Assembly (NCBI GenBank): GCA_016296205.1
Contig: JAEDJS010000006.1
Coordinates: forward strand, 1-53,706
From: Treponema sp.
GTDB taxonomy: Bacteria; Spirochaetota; Spirochaetia; Treponematales; Treponemataceae
Reading direction: 5' to 3'
Length of the DNA: 53,706 nt
In this document: positions 25,569 through 33,171 of the stretch, piece after piece
How the letters are laid out: each line of letters begins with the position of its first letter
Position numbering within the stretch: the first letter of the stretch is position 1
The notes under the pieces: model-generated
Database searches by the model: none
The model's input: the letters and a program-made list of their open reading frames with translations, nothing else
Told to the model about the DNA's origin: nothing
Translations under genes and position numbers: made by a program

Positions 25569-26998
25569 TATTTACTCTCCTGCATTAAAATTGAAGTCAA
25601 TTTTTCCAGTCCCATAGAACGGCTTGCCTTAATTAAAACAATATCCCCCCCTTTACAGAGAGAATTGATTTTTTCTGCAATTTTTAAAAGTTCATTTTCA
25701 GAGGATGATTCATAATATGCAGATTTTGAACTGTCGCAAAAACTTTCAAATCCTTCTTTAATTTCAGGCCCTGCAAAAAATACAAAATCGGCACCTGCAG
25801 CTTTTGCCTGAATTCCAGCATTTCTGTGAGCATTTACAGAATCACTGCCCAGTTCCTTCATATCACCAATTACAATAATTTTTTTCTGACCAGCAGAAAC
25901 AGGAATTGAACCAAAGAATTCAAGAGATTTTTCCATTGAATCTGGATTTGCATTATAACAATCTTGAATTACAGTATACTTTCCTTTGATTACTTCACTG
26001 CGGCCAAAAAGTCCTTTCATAGAATTAATACCAGTTGAAATTTCTTTTTCTGTAAGACCAAGAGCAAGCCCAAGTTCTACTGCAGCAAGAGCATTTTTAA
26101 AATTATAAATTCCAGGAAGCTTCAAAACACATTTTTCTGAACCAACAAAAAATTCTGTTCCTTCAAGACCAAGATTTTTTACGCCGGAAATTTTTTCATC
26201 ATCAGGATTACCGTAATACAAAACACCAGCATTTTTCTCTTCTGCATAATCTGTCATATAATCAAGAAAATCATCACCATAAGGAATAAAAGCAATTCCA
26301 TTCTGATAGTTTCCAAGATAATTAAACGCATTGCATTTTTCTTTTGCAATATTTTCACGGCTTCCAAGGATTCCAATATGAGCACTTCCAATGTTTGTAA
26401 CAACTGCATACTGAGCTTTGAGAACTTGCGAAATTTCTTTTATCTCATTTACGCGGTTCATTCCCATTTCAAAAAGGCCAACTTCATGTTCACTTCTGAT
26501 ATTGAATACACTTAATGGCAGACCTGTTTCGCTGTTGAAATTTCCTTTATTTGTAATAACATTAAATTTCTGAGAAAGAACACTGGCTGCAATTTCCTTA
26601 GTTGTTGTTTTCCCACTGGATCCTGTTACTGCAATTTTAATAAGCTTTGGAAATTTTGATACATATTTTTCTGCAGAATTCTGCAAAGCGGTCATATTAT
26701 TTTTTACAGTAATAAAACAAACATCAGGATTTTTACTTATAAGCTCCTGATACATTGAATTATCTTTTGAATAATTTTGGTCCTGAATAAAAACAACAGA
26801 TGCGCCCTTTTCTATTGCAGACGGAATATATTTATGCCCATCCTGAAATTCACCTACAAGAGGAAAAAACATTGTTCCATTTTCTACTGCTCTGGAATCT
26901 GTTTGTACGCTAGTAAAATTGATTTCTGACGTTTTTGAAACTAAAGAACCACCTGTAGACTCAAGAAGTTCTTTAAGATTTAAAAGACTTGAACTCAT
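25568..26998 (-). CDS. murF: UDP-N-acetylmuramoyl-tripeptide--D-alanyl-D-alanine ligase
   Basis: MurF adds D-Ala-D-Ala to the wall precursor in the cytoplasm. The 476-residue protein has the Mur ligase N domain (TSVQTDSRAVENGTMFFPLVG), the ATP site TGSSGKTTTKE with NKGNFNSETGLPLSVF, the central EMGMNRVNEI and NIGSAHIGILGSRENIAKEK blocks, and the C-terminal DCYNANPDSMEKSLEFF. Length is typical. It overlaps ftsL at the start (4 bases) and ftsW at the end. murE, mraY, murD and murG, common neighbours elsewhere, are absent. Confidence 0.96.
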   Translation of the reverse strand: MSSSLLNLKELLESTGGSLVSKTSEINFTSVQTDSRAVENGTMFFPLVGEFQDGHKYIPSAIEKGASVVFIQDQNYSKDNSMYQELISKNPDVCFITVKNNMTALQNSAEKYVSKFPKLIKIAVTGSSGKTTTKEIAASVLSQKFNVITNKGNFNSETGLPLSVFNIRSEHEVGLFEMGMNRVNEIKEISQVLKAQYAVVTNIGSAHIGILGSRENIAKEKCNAFNYLGNYQNGIAFIPYGDDFLDYMTDYAEEKNAGVLYYGNPDDEKISGVKNLGLEGTEFFVGSEKCVLKLPGIYNFKNALAAVELGLALGLTEKEISTGINSMKGLFGRSEVIKGKYTVIQDCYNANPDSMEKSLEFFGSIPVSAGQKKIIVIGDMKELGSDSVNAHRNAGIQAKAAGADFVFFAGPEIKEGFESFCDSSKSAYYESSSENELLKIAEKINSLCKGGDIVLIKASRSMGLEKLTSILMQESK

Positions 26999-27306
26999 TT
27001 TTTATTCCCCTTCATATCAACGCGAACAATTTCATCACTTTCTGCCTTACGCATTCCCAATTCATTCTGGGCAATTTCTTCTATGCGCTGGCTTGAGGAA
27101 AGCACACTGATATCGGTAATGAGTTTTTTATTCTCTTCAATTAATTTTTCTTCTTTCTTTTCAAGAGTCAGAATTTCATCTTTTAAATCTGTATATTTTC
27201 TGGACTGAAGACCATTTAAAATAAGAAGCCCAGGAATGCTCAGAGCAAAAAGAGAAACGAATACTATTGCAAAAAAACTCCCACTTTTTTTCACGACTAA
27301 CCCCAT
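26995..27306 (-). CDS. ftsL: FtsL/DivIC-like cell division protein
   Basis: This small bitopic protein of 103 residues has a short basic N-terminus, one transmembrane segment (about 9-31, FFAIVFVSLFALSIPGLLIL), then a coiled coil (about 37-75, LKDEILTLEKKEEKLIEENKK) and a short tail with IEEIAQNELGMRKAESDEIV, the region shared by FtsL/DivIC/FtsB proteins. The position directly after rsmH is the standard ftsL position. Low sequence conservation makes FtsL and FtsB hard to separate. Confidence 0.85.
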   Translation of the reverse strand: MGLVVKKSGSFFAIVFVSLFALSIPGLLILNGLQSRKYTDLKDEILTLEKKEEKLIEENKKLITDISVLSSSQRIEEIAQNELGMRKAESDEIVRVDMKGNKK

Positions 27307-27369
27307 CTGGTTGAATTTAAAAAAGTTGATTTCCGCCCCATGAAAACCAACTTTCTGCAGAACCCTTAA

Positions 27370-28356
27370 TTAATAGGTCTCTATCCCCAAAAGCCGATAC
27401 TGGTCTGCATCCCGTAATTTTCTCACCGCCCTGAATTTGGCACTTCTTGACGGCGAATTATCTCTCACTTCCTCATCTGTAGGCAGCACAGGTTTACGAG
27501 TTAGAATCTCTGCGCATGGAGAGCCACCACAAACACACTGTGGCACTGTTGGCGGACACACACATTCTTTACCAAGATTTCTAAAATAGTTTTTAACAAT
27601 TCTGTCTTCCAAAGAATGAAATGTAATTACTCCCAGTTTTCCGCCGGTTTTAAGAACATTAAAAGCATCATGGATAGCTTGAGGTAAACGCTTAAGTTCA
27701 CTGTTAACAGCAATCCGCAAAGCCTGGAACGTTCTTGTAGCAGGATGAATATTACCGTGTTTATAGTTAGCAGGAACACAATCAAAAATAATCTGTGCCA
27801 GCTGAACGGTAGAAACAATTCTGCTTTTCTGTCTTTCCTGAACAATTGCATGAGCAATTCTGCGGGAAAATTTCTCATCCGCATACAGGTAAATCAGATT
27901 GGCAAGCTCCTCTTCTTTATAAGAGTTTACAATATCCGCCGCACTTTCACCTGCATCAGGATTAAGACGCATATCAAGTTCTTCGTCATGACGGAAACTG
28001 AATCCCCTCCCGCTCCGTTCATAATGAAAAACACTAATACCAAGATCAAATAAAATCAAATCCGGGCGTTCAGCATCTGCAGGAAAATTTCTGTAATAAT
28101 CATTAAACCAGCAGTTTTCAAACTGAACTCTATCCCCGAACTGTTCAAGCCTTTGACGTGCCCGTGATTGAATCACCTTGTCGGCATCAAGACCTGTAAT
28201 ATGCAAAGTTGGATATTTTGAAAGAAAATTAAAAGTATGTCCGCCTTCACCCAATGTTGAATCAATCATTCTTGCATCAGCCTCAAATGGTTCCCCCACA
28301 GGAGACAAATAACAGAGACATTCTTGAAGCAAAACCGGTTTGTGGACAACTTCCAC
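27370..28356 (-). CDS. rsmH: 16S rRNA (cytosine-1402-N4)-methyltransferase RsmH
   Basis: RsmH (MraW) methylates N4 of C1402 in the 16S rRNA P site. The 328-residue protein shows HKPVLLQECLCYL, the SAM motif STLGEGGHTFNFLSKYP, GLDADKVI, LFDLGISVFHYERSGRGFS, and the family C-terminus GVITFHSLEDRIVKNYFR with a Cys-rich stretch and NSPSRSAKFRAVRKL. LG[I]SVFHYERSGRGFS is a slight variant of the usual LGVSS.QLD..RGFS. The start is GTG 28356 with an AGAGGGAT ribosome site. It is the second gene after mraZ. Confidence 0.96.
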   Translation of the reverse strand: MEVVHKPVLLQECLCYLSPVGEPFEADARMIDSTLGEGGHTFNFLSKYPTLHITGLDADKVIQSRARQRLEQFGDRVQFENCWFNDYYRNFPADAERPDLILFDLGISVFHYERSGRGFSFRHDEELDMRLNPDAGESAADIVNSYKEEELANLIYLYADEKFSRRIAHAIVQERQKSRIVSTVQLAQIIFDCVPANYKHGNIHPATRTFQALRIAVNSELKRLPQAIHDAFNVLKTGGKLGVITFHSLEDRIVKNYFRNLGKECVCPPTVPQCVCGGSPCAEILTRKPVLPTDEEVRDNSPSRSAKFRAVRKLRDADQYRLLGIETY

Positions 28357-28380
28357 TTTACTATCCCTCTTTATTCAAAA

Positions 28381-28830
28381 TTAAAGTAAAATTGAACTCA
28401 TAGACATTTTTGCCTCATCAAACGAAGCTTCTGTCTGTTCAAGATACTGCTGGTAAGCTTCTGCATCCCAAAGTTCCATATACTTATTAAGACCAATGAT
28501 AACGCATTCACCTTTGAGACCAGCATAATCTCTGAGTCCCTGAGGGATAGAAAGCCGGCCGCTTTTGTCAAATTCCACACTTTGAGCCGGACCAAGAAAA
28601 CGACGCATAACCGAAAGATTCTGATTATTAAACAATGACACAGAACCCATAATTTTTTCATTCAGCTGCATCCAGTAATCTGGGGTAAAAATCATAAGAC
28701 ATTTGTCCAGGCCCTGGGTAACAACAACTTCATTGTCTGCCAATACAGAACGGAGTTTTGAAGGATACATAATTCTGCCCTTCTCATCCAGAGTATTTCT
28801 GTACTGTCCCATAAGCATGTTCAACGACAT
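28381..28830 (-). CDS. mraZ: Transcriptional regulator MraZ
   Basis: MraZ is an AbrB-like DNA-binding protein that represses its own dcw operon. The 149-residue protein has two SpoVT/AbrB-like repeats: GQYRNTLDEKGRIMYPSKLR and SVEFDKSGRLSIPQGLRDYAGL, the latter followed by VIIGLNKYMELWD. The start ATG 28830 has GGTGAG three bases upstream; an alternative is Met7 of the frame (MGQYRN). Four copies of its expected recognition box lie in the promoter region immediately upstream, supporting autoregulation. It heads the operon running to ftsZ. Confidence 0.96.
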   Translation of the reverse strand: MSLNMLMGQYRNTLDEKGRIMYPSKLRSVLADNEVVVTQGLDKCLMIFTPDYWMQLNEKIMGSVSLFNNQNLSVMRRFLGPAQSVEFDKSGRLSIPQGLRDYAGLKGECVIIGLNKYMELWDAEAYQQYLEQTEASFDEAKMSMSSILL

Positions 28831-28833
28831 TTA

Positions 28834-28914
28834 CTCACCACTTTTAACCACTTTTTCCCACTTATTGACTATTTTATCATAAAATTTTCTATTGTCAATG
28901 TATTTTAACCACTT
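28834..28914 (-). promoter_or_regulatory. mraZ/dcw promoter with MraZ-box direct repeats
   Basis: Minus-strand promoter: TTGACA (28893-28898), 16 bases, TAAAAT (28871-28876). Three abutting 10-base repeats of AAGTGG(G/T)NNN follow in the leader (28854-28863, 28844-28853, 28834-28843), and a fourth, AAGTGGTTAA (28905-28914), sits just upstream of the -35. Such GTGG direct repeats at about one helical turn are the known type of MraZ operator. The last box also provides the GGTGAG ribosome site. Repressor bound here would cover the start of transcription. Confidence 0.82.
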
Positions 28915-28946
28915 TTTTGAAAAAAACTATAAAGTTTCTGCATTTT

Positions 28947-28976
28947 TTGCCGACACCCCAGAATTTCTGCTATAAT
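28947..28976 (+). promoter_or_regulatory. Promoter of the gene at 28983, leaderless geometry
   Basis: TTGCCG (28947-28952), 18 bases, TATAAT (28971-28976), a perfect -10. The ATG follows after six bases with no ribosome site. The promoter diverges from the mraZ promoter, about 50 bases away. Confidence 0.6.
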
Positions 28977-28982
28977 AAAATC

Positions 28983-29849
28983 ATGATCAACACTTACAAC
29001 GAAAGTTCACTTCACCAGAGCCTCAAAATCATTTATGCCAGAAAAGAAGCCGGTTTAAAAAACTGGGAAAAATTAAACCAGAATGATTCAGAAATTCAAT
29101 TGAATGGCCAGAAAGATGTTGATTTTACAAGCCCGGATATTGATTTAAACAAATTGGATATTGATTTAAACAAATTAATTGAACAGAAAATTCAACTTGT
29201 CTCTGAATCAACAGGAAAAAAGCATGAATACATCTGCGATATTGTAACAAAAGACAAAAAAGTGATAGAAATTCAAACTGCAAACCTTCACTCCCTTACA
29301 TCAAAAATAATGGATTTTACTGCCGGGAAAATTCATGTAAAAGTGGTTTACCCTGTCACAATAAAAAAATATATTCAGACTTTTGATGAATCAACTGGAA
29401 AAATAACAATGAGAAAAAGCCCCGCAAAGAAAAACATCTATAACGGATTTTTTAAAGAAGCCACCGCTTTTACACCACTTCTCTGCAACAGATATTTTTC
29501 TCTGGAAGTCCTGGAAATTGTCTGCATAGAAGACAGAATCAAAACAGAAGAACCTGTTCAATCAAAAAACGGGAGACGAAGATTTCAAAAAAACTGGGTT
29601 AAAACCGGAAAAAGATTAAAGGAACTGGGAAAATCCCATGTCTTTAATGGAAAGAAAAGCTGGCTTAATCTGCTGCCCAAAGGAATAAACAAAGAATTTA
29701 CAGTAAATGAAATCTACAAAAAGATTACGGAAAGCGGAATAAAAACTACCAGAAATGAATGCAGCCTTCTTGTATGGATTTTATTTCATGGAAAAATAAT
29801 TCAGCGGGTGGGAAAAGAGGGCAACAGTTATAAATATTCAATAAGTTGA
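28983..29849 (+). CDS. Conserved hypothetical protein, possible PD-(D/E)XK-like nuclease fold with C-terminal winged helix
   Basis: The 288-residue protein is uncharacterised. Its core, EYICDIVTKDKKVIEIQTANL (around residues 80-100), has a D...ExQ pattern like nucleases of the PD-(D/E)XK type that use Gln for Lys. KVVYPVTIKKYI, a RKSPAKK stretch and FTPLLCNRYFSLEVLEIV follow, an arrangement I associate with a widespread family of unknown function (DUF8091-like; recalled, not verified). The last ~65 residues (FTVNEIYKKI...KIIQRVGKEGNSYKY) look like a winged helix. Near residue 52 a 7-residue unit DIDLNKL is exactly duplicated. I chose ATG 28983 over an upstream TTG because the promoter -10 lies six bases before it. 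Substrate and role are unknown. Confidence 0.72.
   Translation: MINTYNESSLHQSLKIIYARKEAGLKNWEKLNQNDSEIQLNGQKDVDFTSPDIDLNKLDIDLNKLIEQKIQLVSESTGKKHEYICDIVTKDKKVIEIQTANLHSLTSKIMDFTAGKIHVKVVYPVTIKKYIQTFDESTGKITMRKSPAKKNIYNGFFKEATAFTPLLCNRYFSLEVLEIVCIEDRIKTEEPVQSKNGRRRFQKNWVKTGKRLKELGKSHVFNGKKSWLNLLPKGINKEFTVNEIYKKITESGIKTTRNECSLLVWILFHGKIIQRVGKEGNSYKYSIS
29136..29177 (+). repeat. Tandem duplication of 21 bases inside the hypothetical gene
   Basis: Two adjacent 21-base units (29136-29156 and 29157-29177) differ only at the last base and each encode DIDLNKL. The duplication is in frame and looks recent. Confidence 0.85.
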
Positions 29850-29880
29850 TTTTATTCAGTCAAGGTTAACAAGCTTCTGC

Positions 29881-29918
29881 AAAAAATAAAAAAGCCTGCA
29901 ATTAATTAAACTGCAGGC
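29881..29918 (-). terminator. Intrinsic terminator of the flaA pair
   Basis: On the minus strand the arms GCCTGCA/TGCAGGC (29894-29900 and 29912-29918) enclose an 11-base loop and are followed by a T-rich tract (29881-29893). It ends transcription from the flaA genes. Confidence 0.8.
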
Positions 29919-29953
29919 ATATATTTCATTGAAAAAAGGAGCAAAAATTATTA

Positions 29954-30676
29954 TTACCAGTTATCCATCATATCGTCTTCGTCACGGTTTTCCATGTCGT
30001 ACAAGTCTGTAACTGCACGGAGATCGTCGAAGTAGATATAATATGAACCGATAGCTTTATCTGGATTACAGTCAACTCTGAAACCTATGATTCTAAGTCC
30101 AGGTTTATCTCCATGATAAACACTCTGCTGTACAATGCCCCTTACACCGTCAATTGTTGGAGGAATTGCAACAGACAATTTCTTCCATCCGCTGTGAGCA
30201 AGTGTACCCATCCACAATTCAAAATTGTTTCCATTATAATCCTGAACAAGAAGATAGAGATTATGATCCATGTTACGGCCTGCAACCCATACAGAAACTG
30301 TTTTTGTAACACCTTCAATTGGAATAGGACGAATAGCCTTAATATAGAATGAGTTTACACCTCTTCTAAAGAATTCAACTTTAACACCAAGAACTTTGTC
30401 ATCTTTAAGATCAACTGCTCTTGTATCTTCCAGAGGTTCCTTAGCACTTGGACCATTACTGTCAAACAAACGGCCAATAATTGCTCCGTAGTCTGAAGAA
30501 ATATGAGTATTCCACAAACCTTCACGTTCAAATCTGTCTACACCAACTTCACGGAGAGCCTGGCGGGCAGAATCATTACCAACGATTGAAGCGTCTGGTT
30601 CTGTAATGCTCTGCTGGGCAAAAGCACCAAATGTCACAGCAGAAGCAATCAATAATGCAATAGTAAATTTTTTCAT
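29954..30676 (-). CDS. flaA: Flagellar filament outer layer protein, FlaA family (second copy)
   Basis: FlaA proteins form the sheath of periplasmic flagellar filaments in spirochaetes. The 240-residue protein has a signal peptide (MKKFTIALLIASAVTFGAFA, cleavage near 20/21), the FlaA-type segments GVKVEFFRRGVNSFYIKAIRP, VSVWVAGRNMDHNLYLLVQD, HSGWKKLSVAIPP and SYYIYFDDLRAVTDLYD, and an acidic tail (RDEDDMMDNW). It is 18 bases downstream of a second FlaA paralogue, as in the adjacent FlaA-like gene pair of other treponemes. Its contribution to the sheath relative to its neighbour is not known. Confidence 0.9.
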   Translation of the reverse strand: MKKFTIALLIASAVTFGAFAQQSITEPDASIVGNDSARQALREVGVDRFEREGLWNTHISSDYGAIIGRLFDSNGPSAKEPLEDTRAVDLKDDKVLGVKVEFFRRGVNSFYIKAIRPIPIEGVTKTVSVWVAGRNMDHNLYLLVQDYNGNNFELWMGTLAHSGWKKLSVAIPPTIDGVRGIVQQSVYHGDKPGLRIIGFRVDCNPDKAIGSYYIYFDDLRAVTDLYDMENRDEDDMMDNW

Positions 30677-30694
30677 ATTTTTACCGCCTTAACC

Positions 30695-31456
30695 TTATTT
30701 TTCTGCAGCCTGACCACTTGATGATGTTGAAGATGATGTTTTCTTGTCACCAAAGTCTGCTTCTCTAAGTTCATAACCATCATAAACATTAGCAAGTGTA
30801 TTTGTTACATATTTAATCTGGTCAAAATATACTACATAGTCGTCTACAAATTCATTAACATCTGAACGAACACGCAATCCTAGGAATGAAAGGTTTTTTG
30901 GACCTGAACGAAATCTTGAATGCTGGCGGATATATGTTGGTACGTTTACAACAAGGTTTCTCCATCCGTTGAACTGTAAATTTCCACATGGGATGATATG
31001 AGTTCTACCTTCTGCATCACGAACAAGGATTTCAAGATAATAAAGATATCCTGCACCCCAAACCCAAAGGTCAAACTGAGTTACAGTACCAAGACATTCA
31101 ATTTCTGTACGTTCGCCACCGATTGTAGGAAAAACTTCAAGCCAGTTTTCACCTTTACGGTCATATTTTGTTTTTACACCAAGAACCTGTGCTGTTGGAT
31201 CAGAAGGTTTGTGATATGGCTTAAGAGAAAGTGGCATACCTTCAAAATAGTTCATAAGAGGATAATGAATGCCATTTTCTTCATCATTTGTTGAAAAACG
31301 ACTTCCCTGAATGCCCCAGTCATAACCATATGAACCAGGTTCGTCAAATTTGTCAATAAAGATAGTTTCAACTGCTCTTGCGTTAGGCTGTGCTACAACT
31401 GGTGCACAAACTGCAAATGCAAGAAAAGCTGCTGCTAATACAACGCCTTTTTTCAT
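30695..31456 (-). CDS. flaA: Flagellar filament outer layer protein, FlaA family (first copy)
   Basis: The 253-residue protein has a signal peptide (cleavage near VVA-QP, 22/23) and FlaA-type blocks: VETIFIDKFDEPGSYGYDWG, VLGVKTKYDRKGENWLEVFP, FDLWVWGAGYLYYLEILVRD, NGWRNLVVNVPTYI and DYVVYFDQIKYVTN. The C-terminal tail is rich in Ser and Thr (SSSTSSSGQ). It heads a two-gene operon under a sigma-28-type promoter (31522-31548) and has an AAGGAG ribosome site. The paired genes share fold and spacing but are well diverged, so both are probably retained functionally. Confidence 0.9.
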   Translation of the reverse strand: MKKGVVLAAAFLAFAVCAPVVAQPNARAVETIFIDKFDEPGSYGYDWGIQGSRFSTNDEENGIHYPLMNYFEGMPLSLKPYHKPSDPTAQVLGVKTKYDRKGENWLEVFPTIGGERTEIECLGTVTQFDLWVWGAGYLYYLEILVRDAEGRTHIIPCGNLQFNGWRNLVVNVPTYIRQHSRFRSGPKNLSFLGLRVRSDVNEFVDDYVVYFDQIKYVTNTLANVYDGYELREADFGDKKTSSSTSSSGQAAEK

Positions 31457-31521
31457 TTATTTACTCCTTAAGTAATTCTCTGATACCAGAATCAAAGGTA
31501 AACAGAAAACACCTTATTTTC

Positions 31522-31548
31522 TAATCGGCATATTTTGTCAAAACATTA
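31522..31548 (-). promoter_or_regulatory. Sigma-28 (FliA-type) promoter of the flaA pair
   Basis: Minus strand: TAATGTTT (31541-31548), 11 bases, GCCGATTA (31522-31529). Against the sigma-28 consensus TAAAGTTT-N11-GCCGATAA each half matches 7 of 8 bases with exact spacing. The predicted leader is roughly 55-60 bases before the ATG at 31456. A TTGACA overlaps it, but no matching -10 follows at standard spacing. Confidence 0.78.
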
Positions 31549-31734
31549 ACCCTTTTGTTAATAAAAATTGATTTTTTTAACGCCGGAAACTTCTAAATAT
31601 TTTATTTTATATAACCATATTTGTCAAATTTTATTAAAAATAAATAAAAAATCTGCAGCTTCATGTTTTTAGTCTGATTTTTTTAATTTATTGGATTTTA
31701 AAAAAAATATATTTTCCAATCAGGAATTCTATGT
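31549..31734. other. AT-rich divergent intergenic region
   Basis: Between the flaA promoter and the -10 for the gene at 31785 this stretch is almost pure A/T. I see no gene or RNA. The only structure is a small dyad, ATTGGA (31690-31695) and TCCAAT (31715-31720), just upstream of the plus-strand -10, a possible operator with weak support. Confidence 0.4.
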
Positions 31735-31740
31735 TATAAT
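31732..31740 (+). promoter_or_regulatory. Extended -10 promoter of the small exported protein gene
   Basis: TG-T-TATAAT (31732-31740; -10 at 31735-31740) is a consensus extended -10. No clear -35 is seen. A leader of about 38 bases with AAGGAG leads to the ATG at 31785. Confidence 0.6.
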
Positions 31741-31784
31741 AAATTATCCCTTTTGGGAATTACATTTTTTTAAGGAGAAACAGG

Positions 31785-32159
31785 ATGAAAAAACTTATCG
31801 CTGTTTTCGCTGTAGCACTTTTAAGTGTTGCTAGCATGTTCGCTTTTGATTTGAGCGGCGTAAAAGGTACATGGCAGGATGCAAAATGGGATGCAGACTG
31901 GACTTTCGGTGCTGACGGAACAATCGTTCTTACAAAAACAAGCACAGGTGAAGCAGTTTACACATTTAGCGAAGCAAACGTATCAAACTTCAAAGTAAAC
32001 GCTGGTGCAGATGGTGTAACAATCTCTTTCAAATGTGCAGAAACAGAAAGAGCTTACAGCTTCACAAAACCATTGTCTTTGAACGCTGACCTCAAGATGA
32101 CAGTTAATCCAGACTGGTCAGACGAAGACTACAACACAACAATCAAATTCAAGAAATAA
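31785..32159 (+). CDS. Small exported protein of unknown function
   Basis: The 124-residue protein has a clear signal peptide (MKKLIAVFAVALLSVASMFA, cleavage near 20/21) and a ~104-residue mature part, mostly beta-strand-like: GVKGTWQDAKWDADWTFGAD, TIVLTKTSTGEAVYTF, TISFKCAETERAYSF and YNTTIKFKK. The pattern GTW..DADWTFGADGTIVL recalls lipocalin-like single-domain proteins, but I do not recognise a family. A strong ribosome site, an extended -10 promoter and a dedicated terminator make it a monocistronic gene, probably well expressed. Periplasmic or outer-membrane-associated location is inferred. Confidence 0.85.
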   Translation: MKKLIAVFAVALLSVASMFAFDLSGVKGTWQDAKWDADWTFGADGTIVLTKTSTGEAVYTFSEANVSNFKVNAGADGVTISFKCAETERAYSFTKPLSLNADLKMTVNPDWSDEDYNTTIKFKK

Positions 32160-32185
32160 TTTACTTCTGAATTGATTAGTGCATT

Positions 32186-32219
32186 GCTCTGGTAATTGTT
32201 TACCGGGGCTTTTTTTTTT
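32186..32219 (+). terminator. Intrinsic terminator of the small exported protein gene
   Basis: A ten-pair stem GCTCTGGTAA/TTACCGGGGC (32186-32195 and 32200-32209, two G-U pairs) with a TTGT loop is followed by ten T (32210-32219). Confidence 0.88.
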
Positions 32220-32243
32220 GCAGTTCATTAAAATTCAACTATG

Positions 32244-32272
32244 TTGACACATTACAATTATTCTCCTAAAAT
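32244..32272 (+). promoter_or_regulatory. Promoter of the metal ABC transporter operon, leaderless geometry
   Basis: TTGACA (32244-32249), 17 bases, TAAAAT (32267-32272). The ATG lies seven bases beyond the -10 and no ribosome site is present. No zinc- or iron-regulator palindrome is obvious around it. Confidence 0.65.
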
Positions 32273-32279
32273 CAGTTTT

Positions 32280-33167
32280 ATGAAACAATTAATTTCTATA
32301 ATGTTATCTATTTTGTGCTTTATCAGCATCAGCTGTTCAAATGTAAAAAAGGCTGGAAACTCAAATTCGGATAAAAAATTCACTGTTACAGCAACTTTCT
32401 ACCCTCTTTATATAATGCTTATGAACATAACTCAGGGAAGTGATACAGAAATCAGGATGCTGGCCCCGGGAAATACAGGCTGCCTCCACGATTATGAGCT
32501 TTCCGCAAAAGACATGAAAATTCTTTCGGCCAGTTCAGTAATCGTTTTAAACGGGCTTGGAATGGAAAATTTTATAGACAAAATCATTAATATTCAGGGA
32601 GCAGAAAAAATTATTGCCGGCGAAGGCTTCAGCATAATTGATAATAATCCTCACATCTGGGTAAGTCCTCAGGGAGCCGTTTATCAGGTTAAAAAAATTG
32701 CAGAAGAACTGTCCCGCATAGACAGCAGAAACAGTGAACTTTACCAGAAAAATGCCGCAGAATATTCAGATAGAATTTTACAGGTTGAGTCATTGATTCA
32801 ACAGGAATTAGCTCAAAAAGATCTTTCCAATGTAAAATGCATTACTTTCCACGAGGCTTTTACATATTTTGCCCATCAGTTTAATATAAAACTTCTTGCA
32901 TCAATAGAAAAAGAACCTGGTGAAAGTCCCAGTGCAAAACAAATGTCAGAGCTTGTTAAAACAGTAAAAAATGAAATCAACAGCGGATCAAAAATTCTTC
33001 TTTTTGGAGAACCTCAATATCCGGAAACAAGTGCACAGATAATTGCCCGTGAAACAGGAATAAAACTATACAATCTGGACCCGGGAGTTACCGGCAGTCT
33101 GGAAAAAGATGCCTACTTAATATCAATGAAAAAAAATCTAGAAATACTAAAAGAAGCGCTGAACTAA
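32280..33167 (+). CDS. znuA: Zinc/manganese ABC transporter substrate-binding lipoprotein
   Basis: The 295-residue protein has a lipoprotein signal ending ISISC (Cys19). It belongs to the cluster A-I metal-binding proteins: likely ligands are His70 (GCLHDYELSAKD), His125 (NPHIWVSP), the His residues in TFHEAFTYFAHQF and the acidic Asp in LYNLDPG. The long His-rich loop of many ZnuA proteins is absent. Three His plus an acidic ligand does not separate Zn from Mn, so TroA/PsaA-like manganese binding is possible. ATG 32280 is chosen because the promoter -10 ends seven bases before it; an ATG at 32241 would overlap the -35. The ATPase gene follows after four bases. Confidence 0.9.
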   Translation: MKQLISIMLSILCFISISCSNVKKAGNSNSDKKFTVTATFYPLYIMLMNITQGSDTEIRMLAPGNTGCLHDYELSAKDMKILSASSVIVLNGLGMENFIDKIINIQGAEKIIAGEGFSIIDNNPHIWVSPQGAVYQVKKIAEELSRIDSRNSELYQKNAAEYSDRILQVESLIQQELAQKDLSNVKCITFHEAFTYFAHQFNIKLLASIEKEPGESPSAKQMSELVKTVKNEINSGSKILLFGEPQYPETSAQIIARETGIKLYNLDPGVTGSLEKDAYLISMKKNLEILKEALN

Positions 33168-33171
33168 AAAA

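Noticed and set aside
28834..28863. 10-base repeats upstream of mraZ as a simple satellite
   Set aside because: The shared core is AAGTGG with varied ends at a fixed step before mraZ, which fits MraZ operator boxes better.
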